This document shows, one piece after another, positions 1 through 5,430 of a DNA stretch of 5,664 nt. Location of the stretch: positions 1 through 5,664 of the forward strand of contig JBGOUJ010000519.1 in NCBI GenBank assembly GCA_041477005.1, given 5' to 3'. Position 1 is the first letter of the stretch, and each line of letters starts with the position of its first letter. The notes under the pieces were generated by a model. That model saw only the letters and a program-made list of their open reading frames with translations. It did not search any database and was not told the DNA's origin. The stretch comes from JBGOUJ01 sp041477005 (lineage in GTDB: Bacteria; Acidobacteriota; Terriglobia; Bryobacterales; JACQDG01). The position numbers and the translations under genes are program-made.

Positions 1-511
1 ACTGGACCTCGAAGGTGGGTAGCCGCAACGCCCGGGTGAGCCGCAGCTTCTCGTCGCTCAAGACTTCAAAGGGAAGCTGCAATCGTTTCTCCATCTCCTG
101 CTGATACTCGGTGGTCTGGGTGCTGAGGCCGAAGACCTCGGCGCCGAGGCTCTGGAGCTGTTTGTGGTGGTCCCGGAAGGAACAGGATTCCGGCGTGCAG
201 CCCCTGGCCCCGGGGATCTCGTTCCAGCCCGGCGGCGGCTCTTTGTCGGGAGTGCCCGTTCGCGGATAGCAGTAGACGACCGTCCGGCGCGCGGCGGCTT
301 TCGACAGATCCACCAGGCGGTTGGCTGTGGACGCGAGGGCAATCGACGGCGCCCGCATGCCCGGCAAATGATTGCAAGCTCCGTCATCGACCGGAACGGG
401 AAGGTTGGGCGGCAGATGGTAGATATCGTCTTTTCTCGATTGGGCCGGGAAGAGCCTCGGCGCCGAGGCGCCCGTGGCGAGAGCAAGCAGCGTGCGGCGG
501 GTCATATGCAC
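1..511 (-). CDS. PrxQ/BCP-like thiol peroxiredoxin (AhpC/TSA family), 3' end cut by the window edge
   Basis: The frame reads 170 residues before leaving the window. From about residue 33 it follows the peroxiredoxin group that opens with LPPNLPVPVDDGACNHLPG. A thioredoxin-fold stretch follows (VVYCYPRTGTP, about 78-88), then IPGARGCTPESCSFRDH (about 99-115). C105 and C110 are four residues apart, as the peroxidatic and resolving cysteines are in PrxQ/BCP. GLSTQTTEYQ and LPFEVLSDEKLRL (about 128-157) are also typical. Such enzymes reduce peroxides with thioredoxin-like donors; that role is inferred from the family. The last 25 or so residues or more are missing. Two starts are possible: GTG at 511, 8 nt after a perfect AAGGAG (525-520), or ATG at 505, 14 nt after it. 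An in-frame TAA lies just upstream of the GTG, so I prefer GTG. The N-terminus (TRRTLLALATGASAPRLFPAQ) resembles a Tat/Sec signal, unusual for this mostly cytosolic group. It follows the HNH gene by 30 nt. Confidence 0.88.
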   Translation of the reverse strand, partial: MHMTRRTLLALATGASAPRLFPAQSRKDDIYHLPPNLPVPVDDGACNHLPGMRAPSIALASTANRLVDLSKAAARRTVVYCYPRTGTPDKEPPPGWNEIPGARGCTPESCSFRDHHKQLQSLGAEVFGLSTQTTEYQQEMEKRLQLPFEVLSDEKLRLTRALRLPTFEVQ

Positions 512-519
512 TTAGCATA

Positions 520-541
520 CTCCTTACACGGCAGTAAGGAG
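520..541 (-). promoter_or_regulatory. Hairpin burying the peroxiredoxin ribosome binding site
   Basis: On the minus-strand transcript the stop codon TAG of the HNH gene (544-542) is followed at once by CTCCTTAC, a six-base loop TGCCGT, and GTAAGGAG. The two arms are a perfect 8-bp match. The 3' arm contains the AAGGAG that must serve the peroxiredoxin start at 511 or 505. A ribosome finishing the HNH gene would cover the 5' arm, so the layout suits translational coupling. The pairing is seen directly; the regulatory role is inferred. No U-run follows, so it is not a typical intrinsic terminator. Confidence 0.55.
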
Positions 542-1168
542 CTACCTCCTGGGCCTGCCGGCGTCGACCCAATGCTTGTGCCAATCCGTTGCAATCTGAC
601 TTTGCGCCTCGGCCAGGCTGATATTGCCGGCGCATACCTGCCGGCGCAGGTGATTCTCGAAGCCGTCCTTGTCGCGGAAGCCGGCGCCGGTCCAGCCGGC
701 ATATCCGGGGCTGCACTCGGGCCACAGGTTCGCCATCGTGTCGTTGCCGCCGAGCTCGAGAGGCACCAGGTGATCGATCTCGCAGACCTGCCTCGCTCCC
801 TGATTGTGAGCGGGGTGGGGAAGGTCGTACATCGCGTACGCCCGGCGCTTTTCTGCGGGAGTCGTCACGGTATCGCGCACGGTCGAGGTCCTGAAATCGG
901 GATCGCAGATGACATCCTTGGTCTCGGCGGCGATGATATCGCCCGGCGTGCATTCCGGGTCGGGAAGCGATTCGTTCACGTGGCAGTCCGAGGTCTTCAC
1001 CGGACGCCCATACGCCGGCTGTGCGGTTGTAGTGGGCGGCGAAATGGCGCTCCGGGGCCGTCCGTCCGGGGTCAAGCTGGATGGACTTCGGGACGCGGAA
1101 TAGACGCAATAGGCGATCAGAGCGGCCACGAGAACGGCGGTTCCGAGTGCCAGGTGCTTCCGGTTCAT
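542..1168 (-). CDS. Exported HNH-type nuclease-like protein
   Basis: The 208-residue product starts with a short basic end and a hydrophobic segment (about 6-23), then a Pro/Ser/Thr-rich linker (27-52). This looks like an uncleaved anchor or signal peptide; the Cys at 21 has a poor lipobox (IAYC). The C-terminal two thirds match a common group of small exported HNH proteins: LPDPECTPGDI at 68-78, a Cys-containing segment around 88, CEIDHLVPLELGGN at 129-142, NLWPE at 147-151, and KDGFENHLRRQVCAG at 167-181. D132-H133, N147 and H173 are candidate bba-metal (HNH) residues. Paired cysteines (62, 73, 88, 129, 152, 179) fit a protein folded outside the cytoplasm. The likely role is metal-dependent DNA or RNA cleavage, but activity is not proven for this group. 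ATG at 1168 has AGGAAG at 1179-1174, spaced 5 nt. It lies 158 nt after the phosphatase stop and 30-36 nt before the peroxiredoxin start, probably in one transcript with it. Confidence 0.85.
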   Translation of the reverse strand: MNRKHLALGTAVLVAALIAYCVYSASRSPSSLTPDGRPRSAISPPTTTAQPAYGRPVKTSDCHVNESLPDPECTPGDIIAAETKDVICDPDFRTSTVRDTVTTPAEKRRAYAMYDLPHPAHNQGARQVCEIDHLVPLELGGNDTMANLWPECSPGYAGWTGAGFRDKDGFENHLRRQVCAGNISLAEAQSQIATDWHKHWVDAGRPRR

Positions 1169-1173
1169 GAAAA

Positions 1174-1179
1174 CTTCCT
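1174..1179 (-). promoter_or_regulatory. Ribosome binding site of the HNH gene
   Basis: AGGAAG lies 5 nt before the ATG at 1168 and supports that start. The rest of the 158-nt gap (1169-1326) shows no convincing promoter or intrinsic terminator. A 4-bp stem, CACC/GGTG, occurs after the phosphatase stop but has no T-run. Confidence 0.6.
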
Positions 1180-1326
1180 GTCGTCTCTGAGGTTACACCG
1201 TCGCGGCCCCACCGGTGCCCTAGATCGCCCGTTCCGGCCTTCCCCAACAGTCTGAAGACCAGGATTCTTCTACTTTGAGCGTTTTCTCAGACACCTGCCG
1301 GTGCTTTCCTGCCTGGTTGACAAGGG

Positions 1327-2649
1327 TTAAAAGTTCCCGAGGGGGAAGAGATCTTCCTCAAACGGACACACCGCATCCTGATCGATATATTTCACACTCA
1401 GATTCGGCCCGTTGACGATGAGCAGGGCGAATCCGTGCATTCCCTCGTTTGCGTCTAGCGGCCGGCGATTGACGAAGCGAACCGGGATATCCGGCCTGGT
1501 GAACTCGATGGGCGGAATGGAGGAGGGAAGGCCCCCATGGCCGATGCAGCGGCCCAAGACGTTGCCAAACTGAGCGGAAGGATCGTAGACGATGCACTTG
1601 TGCTCGTGCCCCCAGAACCAGGCGTAGATCTTCCCCGCGGCGAGAAACGGGTCCAGCTTCGTTGCGAGAGCGTCACTCACATTTTCAAAGACCGAGAAGG
1701 GTTGGTGGTGTGTCATCAGAATGGTCTTGACGGAGTTGTCCGCAACCTGCGCGGCAAGCCAGTCCATTTGCGGCTGGTTCAAGTCCGCGTCTACGTATCC
1801 GGTGTCGAGCCCTATCAGGCGCCAGTTCTGGTTCGACAGACTGAAGTAGCTGGCCGGCTGGTCAAATGCAGGCAAAACGCGTTCGAAATACCCGTGGCCG
1901 CCGCTGTACATCTCGTGGTTGCCGTTGAGCCCAAAGCGGCGCTTTAAATTAGCCGGCCGGGGAAAATCATTCAAGAAACGCGATTGAACCTCGCCCTCCT
2001 CACCCGCGTAATACACGTCCCCCAGGTGGATGATGTAATCGGGATTGCTGGCCACGATCTGGTCTCTGACCGCCAGCGCCTGGTCATTGCCCGTTCCCCA
2101 ATCCCCAACCAGGGCGATGGTCACCTTATCGTCCATCTGAAAGCGGAAATCGGTGACGGACTGATGAGAGGTGAATTTGGCCTTTCCTCGAAAAAGGTTT
2201 CCAATTTTGTCGATGACGACTTCAATCCATCCGGGATCGGCCGGGCCGTACTGCTCGAAGGGGAACGCAGCCGGTGGCGCGCCTGCGGGGACTGCCGCAG
2301 CGGCGGCCGCCTGGTTGGCCAAATGCTCGTCCATCGCGCTTTGCAGAAGGGCGACCGTGGCGTCTCGAGGCATGTACCAGGGCTCTCTCTGGAGCGCCGG
2401 AGCCGGTGCGACCCCACCCGGCGCGGCGGCCTTCAGGCCGGCCGTTTCGCGTTGGCAAGAATTGTAAGCTTCCTGAAGCTTTTCGAGAACCTGATTGCGT
2501 TGCGCTTGGACGTCGGGTGCAGCGCCAGCGCCCCGCGCCGCAGCCCTCAAACCAGGAACCAGTCTTTCCGGCGGCGTCTGTTGGATCGCTTGCATGGTCT
2601 TCTGGAGCGCATCCAGAACGGTGGCCCGATCTCCGACCAGCTCGTGCAT
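1327..2649 (-). CDS. Purple-acid-phosphatase-like metallophosphoesterase with a long N-terminal extension
   Basis: The 440-residue protein carries all five calcineurin-type metallophosphoesterase motifs in order: GDWGTG (182-187), HLGDVYYAG (208-216), GNHE (243-246), TILMTHHQP (309-317) and GHEH (347-350). The first motif is GDxG rather than DxH, and the second is GDxxY, with Y214 in the place of the Fe(III)-binding tyrosine. That is the purple acid phosphatase/TRAP signature. Predicted ligands are D183, D211, Y214, N244, one of H314/H315, H348 and H350. It probably hydrolyses phosphomonoesters; the substrate is unknown. Residues 1-170 are not catalytic: helical segments (about 1-70 and 92-117), Ala/Pro-rich linkers, then WIEVVIDKIGNLFRGKAKFTSHQ. 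No signal peptide is present, unlike most purple acid phosphatases. ATG at 2649 has GAGG six bases upstream (2659-2656). It probably has its own weak promoter (2677-2705) and follows the C1 peptidase on the same strand after a 413-nt gap. Confidence 0.93.
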   Translation of the reverse strand: MHELVGDRATVLDALQKTMQAIQQTPPERLVPGLRAAARGAGAAPDVQAQRNQVLEKLQEAYNSCQRETAGLKAAAPGGVAPAPALQREPWYMPRDATVALLQSAMDEHLANQAAAAAAVPAGAPPAAFPFEQYGPADPGWIEVVIDKIGNLFRGKAKFTSHQSVTDFRFQMDDKVTIALVGDWGTGNDQALAVRDQIVASNPDYIIHLGDVYYAGEEGEVQSRFLNDFPRPANLKRRFGLNGNHEMYSGGHGYFERVLPAFDQPASYFSLSNQNWRLIGLDTGYVDADLNQPQMDWLAAQVADNSVKTILMTHHQPFSVFENVSDALATKLDPFLAAGKIYAWFWGHEHKCIVYDPSAQFGNVLGRCIGHGGLPSSIPPIEFTRPDIPVRFVNRRPLDANEGMHGFALLIVNGPNLSVKYIDQDAVCPFEEDLFPLGNF

Positions 2650-2676
2650 GGCATACCTCGGCGTAAGGAATGACTC

Positions 2677-2705
2677 AGCTTACTGCAAGAAAGCAAGGAA
2701 TTCAA
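2677..2705 (-). promoter_or_regulatory. Weak candidate promoter of the metallophosphoesterase gene
   Basis: TTGAAT (2705-2700) and TAAGCT (2682-2677) are 17 bp apart and would start transcription near 2670, about 20 nt before the ATG. They match 4 of 6 and 3 of 6 positions of the sigma70 consensus. The support is the spacing and position rather than the sequence. Confidence 0.25.
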
Positions 2706-2830
2706 GCGTAAATTCATGAGGGTGACGCAAGAGGCCCTCTGGTTCTGTTGGGTTTTCCCATTACGGGCGCAATCCCGCTTACGCCGCATCACGATTGTTG
2801 GTCTGCGCCATAATCCTCCGCCTTCTGTTT

Positions 2831-3062
2831 TCATACCCGAACCGCTTCGACCATCTCGACATCTGAATCCAGGCTCAGCACGACCCGCTGGTCCGAATCG
2901 ACGCCCCACTCGGGCGTGAGGTCCCACGAACCTAAGCGCCTCGCGAGGCAGCACGCCGGGTCCCTCCGAAGTGCTCGGCGTCCTGGCGTCGTAGTACACG
3001 CAACCGCTGACCTGGCGGCCGGCCTCGACGATTCGGTCAGCGTCGACGGTGCCGGCGACCGA
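2831..3062 (-). pseudogene. Coding-like remnant after the C1 peptidase, with a +1 frameshift
   Basis: Directly after the peptidase TAA (3065-3063), the same frame continues for 44 sense codons (SVAGTVDADRIVEAG, then RQVSGCVYYDARTPSTSEGP and GVLPREALR). Of these, 37 end in G or C by eye count. At 2936-2931 (CTT AGG) the coding character moves to the +1 frame, which reads 32 residues (SWDLTPEWGVDSDQRVVLSL, DSDVEMVEAVRV) to TGA at 2833-2831, with about 25 of 32 codons ending in G or C. Both halves have balanced, protein-like composition, while the competing frames are Arg/Ser-rich. There is no ribosome binding site and no ATG, only a GTG at 2999. I do not recognise the protein. It could be the tail of a gene whose 5' part was lost, a former C-terminal extension of the peptidase, or a real gene with a sequencing error. 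The remaining gap (2650-2830) holds the weak promoter and an 11-bp palindrome, AGAGGCCCTCT, at 2730-2740. Confidence 0.4.
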
Positions 3063-3977
3063 TTACGAGAACAGTCCGGTATCGACCCACTCCTGCTTGA
3101 TCACGGTCCACCAGTCGTTGGCCAGACCCTCGGTGACGTATCGGTACGACATATAGGCGTAGCCATCGAGGCCCCAACTGATGCCCCAAGAGTTGCGGAC
3201 GAGCAGAGCTCCTTGGTCGGCGCCGATCATCATCTTGTCGTCGTAGCCGACCGCCGTGATTGCATGACCTCCGCGCATGGGGCTGTTGGGCCCGGGGAAG
3301 GCCACCTTGCCGTCGGTTGGGTTGTCGAACTCGGGGTGAACGGGGAAGCCGAAGATGCTGGGGAACCCGCCAGCCAGATTGGTCCTGATGTTTTGCAGAA
3401 CCTCGGCGGGGGTGGCGGTCGGAGGATCCAGCCGCAGGTACTTCACGGCCGAGTAGTTCTTCGCGAAGGAGTAGCAAAACGGCGTGGGCTCGACGTCATA
3501 GTGGCTGTTGGCGTTCGACGGGTTGCCATCGTAGGGCCAGTAGTTTTCGGGCGGGACTCCAAACATGGCCAAAGCTTGCATGGTGGTGCGCAGAAAGGCG
3601 CCGGTGTCAGCCGTCCAGCCCAGGATGTCGCGGGTCACCTTATAGAGGAACAGCCGCGAGGGATCGATGGATCTTCCCATGGCCTTGCGCTCGAAGTAGC
3701 CGACTAGCGCCACGCCCGCGTTGGCGGTGCAGGACCCAAGCTGGCCCTGATCCACAATGTCCGGGAAGTCGGGTCGCAGGTCGACCTGCGGATCCAGCGC
3801 AGGCGCTGGTGCGGCCGCCGCACCGGAGAGCGCCCCGGCGGCCCTGGCTGGTCCGAGCCTGGCGCCGATCCGCGTCTTGGCGAGCATCGGCGCCACCTGA
3901 TCGTGGCTATGCGTGTAATCGTGAATGTTGGCTACGTCTGGCAGGTAGCCCAGTCCGTGTTTGAGGTTGTTTGGCAT
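3063..3977 (-). CDS. C1 family (papain-like) cysteine peptidase
   Basis: The 304-residue product has the papain catalytic set in order: DQGQLGSCTANA (76-87) with C83 as nucleophile and Q77 or Q79 for the oxyanion hole, MRGGHAITAVGYDD (234-247) with H238, and LLVRNSWGISWGLDGYAYM (258-276) with N262. This identifies the C1 peptidase fold, a thiol endopeptidase. Residues 1-30 (GLGYLPDVANIHDYTHSHDQ) resemble the short N-terminal segment of bacterial C1 peptidases. An Ala/Pro-rich linker (about 42-62) precedes the catalytic domain and may mark a propeptide boundary. There is no signal peptide. The C-terminus (DWWTVIKQEWVDTGLFS) looks like the normal end of such proteins, so the TAA at 3065-3063 is probably the true stop even though a coding-like stretch follows. 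ATG at 3977 has AAGGAG at 3989-3984, spaced 6 nt, and a good promoter further upstream. Substrate and location are unknown. Confidence 0.93.
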   Translation of the reverse strand: MPNNLKHGLGYLPDVANIHDYTHSHDQVAPMLAKTRIGARLGPARAAGALSGAAAAPAPALDPQVDLRPDFPDIVDQGQLGSCTANAGVALVGYFERKAMGRSIDPSRLFLYKVTRDILGWTADTGAFLRTTMQALAMFGVPPENYWPYDGNPSNANSHYDVEPTPFCYSFAKNYSAVKYLRLDPPTATPAEVLQNIRTNLAGGFPSIFGFPVHPEFDNPTDGKVAFPGPNSPMRGGHAITAVGYDDKMMIGADQGALLVRNSWGISWGLDGYAYMSYRYVTEGLANDWWTVIKQEWVDTGLFS

Positions 3978-3983
3978 GGTTGG

Positions 3984-3989
3984 CTCCTT
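3984..3989 (-). promoter_or_regulatory. Ribosome binding site of the C1 peptidase
   Basis: A perfect AAGGAG lies 6 nt before the ATG at 3977 and fixes that start. It is part of the octamer GTAAGGAG that recurs in this window. Just upstream on the transcript is an 11-bp palindrome (3993-4003, TCACT-T-AGTGA on the plus strand). Confidence 0.8.
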
Positions 3990-4035
3990 ACATCACTTAG
4001 TGACGCAGCGGTCGGGAATGTTACGGGCCACCGAG

Positions 4036-4063
4036 ATTATTGTTCCGCATTAACAGGGGTCAA
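4036..4063 (-). promoter_or_regulatory. Sigma70-type promoter of the C1 peptidase
   Basis: TTGACC (4063-4058; 5 of 6 consensus positions) is separated by 16 bp from AATAAT (4041-4036; 5 of 6). Transcription would start near 4029, giving a leader of about 50 nt to the ATG at 3977. It is the best promoter match noticed in the window and lies in a locally AT-richer stretch. Confidence 0.65.
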
Positions 4064-4079
4064 CAAGTCTCAACAGGGT
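4050..4079 (-). repeat. Three tandem 10-bp repeats over the peptidase -35 box
   Basis: Read on the plus strand, the units are TTAACAGGGG (4050-4059), TCAACAAGTC (4060-4069) and TCAACAGGGT (4070-4079). The core TYAACA recurs at exactly 10-bp steps, close to one helical turn. The middle unit contains the -35 hexamer. The repeats are visible directly; an operator role is inferred from position and phasing. Confidence 0.5.
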
Positions 4080-4224
4080 GCGCGCATCAGATTGAAAACG
4101 TAAGGAGTTGCGAACAGAGCACTTCGCTGGCCCGTCTATGACACCCCAATATCACCCGAAACAACAGATCGCCTCCCTAACTGCATGGTGCTAATCTCGA
4201 CGATTGCATTTTCGGCGGGCAGCG

Positions 4225-4253
4225 TTTTCCGGGTGGAGGCTTCGCGGTAGAAT
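4225..4253 (+). promoter_or_regulatory. Candidate promoter of the DUF2293 gene with a very short leader
   Basis: TAGAAT (4248-4253) matches the -10 consensus at 5 of 6 positions. At 17 bp upstream the -35 position holds only TTTTCC (4225-4230, poor). A start site near 4260 would leave a leader of about 6-7 nt before the ATG at 4267, and no Shine-Dalgarno sequence precedes that ATG. Confidence 0.4.
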
Positions 4254-4266
4254 TCCGTTTGGCTAT

Positions 4267-5346
4267 ATGGCAAAGCGCGAGCTCTCGGAGAGGGTGGTAG
4301 AGGCGGTCGAACGCGCACTCGCACGACAGAAATATGTCAGCGCGGTGGACGTGCTGATGGGCATGGGACTGCTGGCGTTCCTCGATCTGGAGAGATGGCG
4401 GCGGGGGCAGGCGCCCCACCTGGAGCAAGTCGTCCAATGCAATCTCAGCAAGCTTTCCGAAACGATGAAGCTGTTCCGGCGCTATGCCGAGGCTCGCGGC
4501 CTGAGGCCGTCCGAAACGATCTACATGACGCAGGGCCGCGGCGGGCAGCGCCAGCCGCTGCAGTTCAGCGTGAGCGGCAATCCTGATATCGAACGGGCCT
4601 ATCGAACCCACTACTTTTCGCCGGAGCTATCCGAGAGAAAGGAGCAGGGCCTGCTGGAGAAGGCGAGCGCTCCGAAGGAGCTCGTTGTCTTCTGGACGTT
4701 GCGCGACTCCGGGTGCAGCGAGTGCGGTGAGGAGTTGTTCAAAGGAAGGTTTTTGACGTTGGAGAACAGCGCTCCCCTCTGCCTGCGGTGCGCCGACCTG
4801 GACCATTTGGTTTTCCTGCCCCGCGGCGATGCAGCCCTGACGCGGCGGGCCGCCAGGTACAGCCGGCTCCGCGCTGTGGTGGTACGTTTCAGCAGAGCAA
4901 GAGGGCGTTACGAGCGTCAGGGTATCCTCGTGGAGCCGGCCGCGCTGGAAAGGGCGGAGGAACAGTGCCTGGATGATGAGGAGGTGCGCGTGCGGCGGCG
5001 CGAGCGTGACGCGGATAAGCGCACGGCGGAGGATGTCCGGCTCGTGGAGCAGATGAGCGAACAGATTCTGGCGTTATATCCAGGATGTCCGGGCGAGGAA
5101 GCGAGGGCCATTGCGGTGCACACTGCGGAGCGCGGCAGTGGCCGCGTGGGTCGGACGGCGGCCGCGCGAGCCCTCGATCAAGACGCGCTCCGGCTGGCGG
5201 TCATGGCGGCGGTTCGGCACAATTACACCGCTTATGACGAGTTGCTGGCCAAGGGTGTGGATCGTTTCGATGCCCGGGAAATGGTACGGAGTCGGGTGGA
5301 GGAGGTCCTGGAGAAGTGGAGGTCCCTCGCAGTACCCGCGCGGTAA
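4267..5346 (+). CDS. DUF2293-domain protein with a central Cys4 zinc-ribbon-like motif
   Basis: From the ATG at 4267 the protein is 359 residues. The N-terminal part (1-110) is helical and basic, including WRRGQAPHLEQVVQCNLSKL (44-63) and RRYAEARGLRPSETIYM (71-87). The centre has CSEC (150-153) and CLRC (172-175), a likely zinc ribbon. Residues 226-263 are highly charged and probably coiled. The C-terminus (about 268-352) is DUF2293: YPGCPGEEARAIAVHTAERG, SGRVGRTAA, then AVRHNYTAYDELLAKGVDR and a final helix ending in EKWR. No enzymatic motif is seen and the function is unknown. Zinc ribbon plus basic helices would suit nucleic acid binding, but this is a guess. The frame stays open upstream to a TTG at 4204, but neither start has a Shine-Dalgarno sequence; I chose the ATG because the family-like sequence begins there. 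It diverges from the peptidase and converges with the radical SAM gene 84 bp away. Confidence 0.88.
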   Translation: MAKRELSERVVEAVERALARQKYVSAVDVLMGMGLLAFLDLERWRRGQAPHLEQVVQCNLSKLSETMKLFRRYAEARGLRPSETIYMTQGRGGQRQPLQFSVSGNPDIERAYRTHYFSPELSERKEQGLLEKASAPKELVVFWTLRDSGCSECGEELFKGRFLTLENSAPLCLRCADLDHLVFLPRGDAALTRRAARYSRLRAVVVRFSRARGRYERQGILVEPAALERAEEQCLDDEEVRVRRRERDADKRTAEDVRLVEQMSEQILALYPGCPGEEARAIAVHTAERGSGRVGRTAAARALDQDALRLAVMAAVRHNYTAYDELLAKGVDRFDAREMVRSRVEEVLEKWRSLAVPAR

Positions 5347-5430
5347 AATGTCAATAGGGCAGGGCAGGATTCACGTCTGTCAGCGTCAGGTCGATTACGG
5401 ATCAGGAAGGGATGGAGCGCCGGGCCCGCA

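Noticed and set aside
164..1255. Long open frame of 363 codons on the plus strand.
   Set aside because: It lies antisense to the peroxiredoxin and HNH genes, whose motifs are unmistakable. It has no family features and arises from the high third-position GC of the real genes.
1316..1321. Perfect TTGACA hexamer on the plus strand.
   Set aside because: No -10 hexamer lies 15-19 bp downstream, and it would read into the antisense of the phosphatase.
1984..2673. Open frame of 229 codons on the plus strand.
   Set aside because: It is a mirror of the metallophosphoesterase gene with no independent support.
2916..3707. Open frame of 263 codons on the plus strand.
   Set aside because: It is antisense to the C1 peptidase and the remnant and shows no recognisable motif or ribosome binding site.
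4100..4140. Strong Shine-Dalgarno-like GTAAGGAG on the plus strand, suggesting a small gene before the DUF2293 gene.
   Set aside because: The only start codon close by is a TTG with no spacing. The ATG at 4138 is too far away and gives just 18 codons.
4136..4324. Arg/Pro-rich minus-strand frame that recalls reading through a tRNA gene.
   Set aside because: No cloverleaf could be formed, and the region is the 5' part of the DUF2293 gene on the other strand.
5347..5430. Search for a shared terminator between the convergent genes.
   Set aside because: Only a short GC-rich palindrome (CGGGCCCG) without a T-run was found, which is not enough for an intrinsic terminator.
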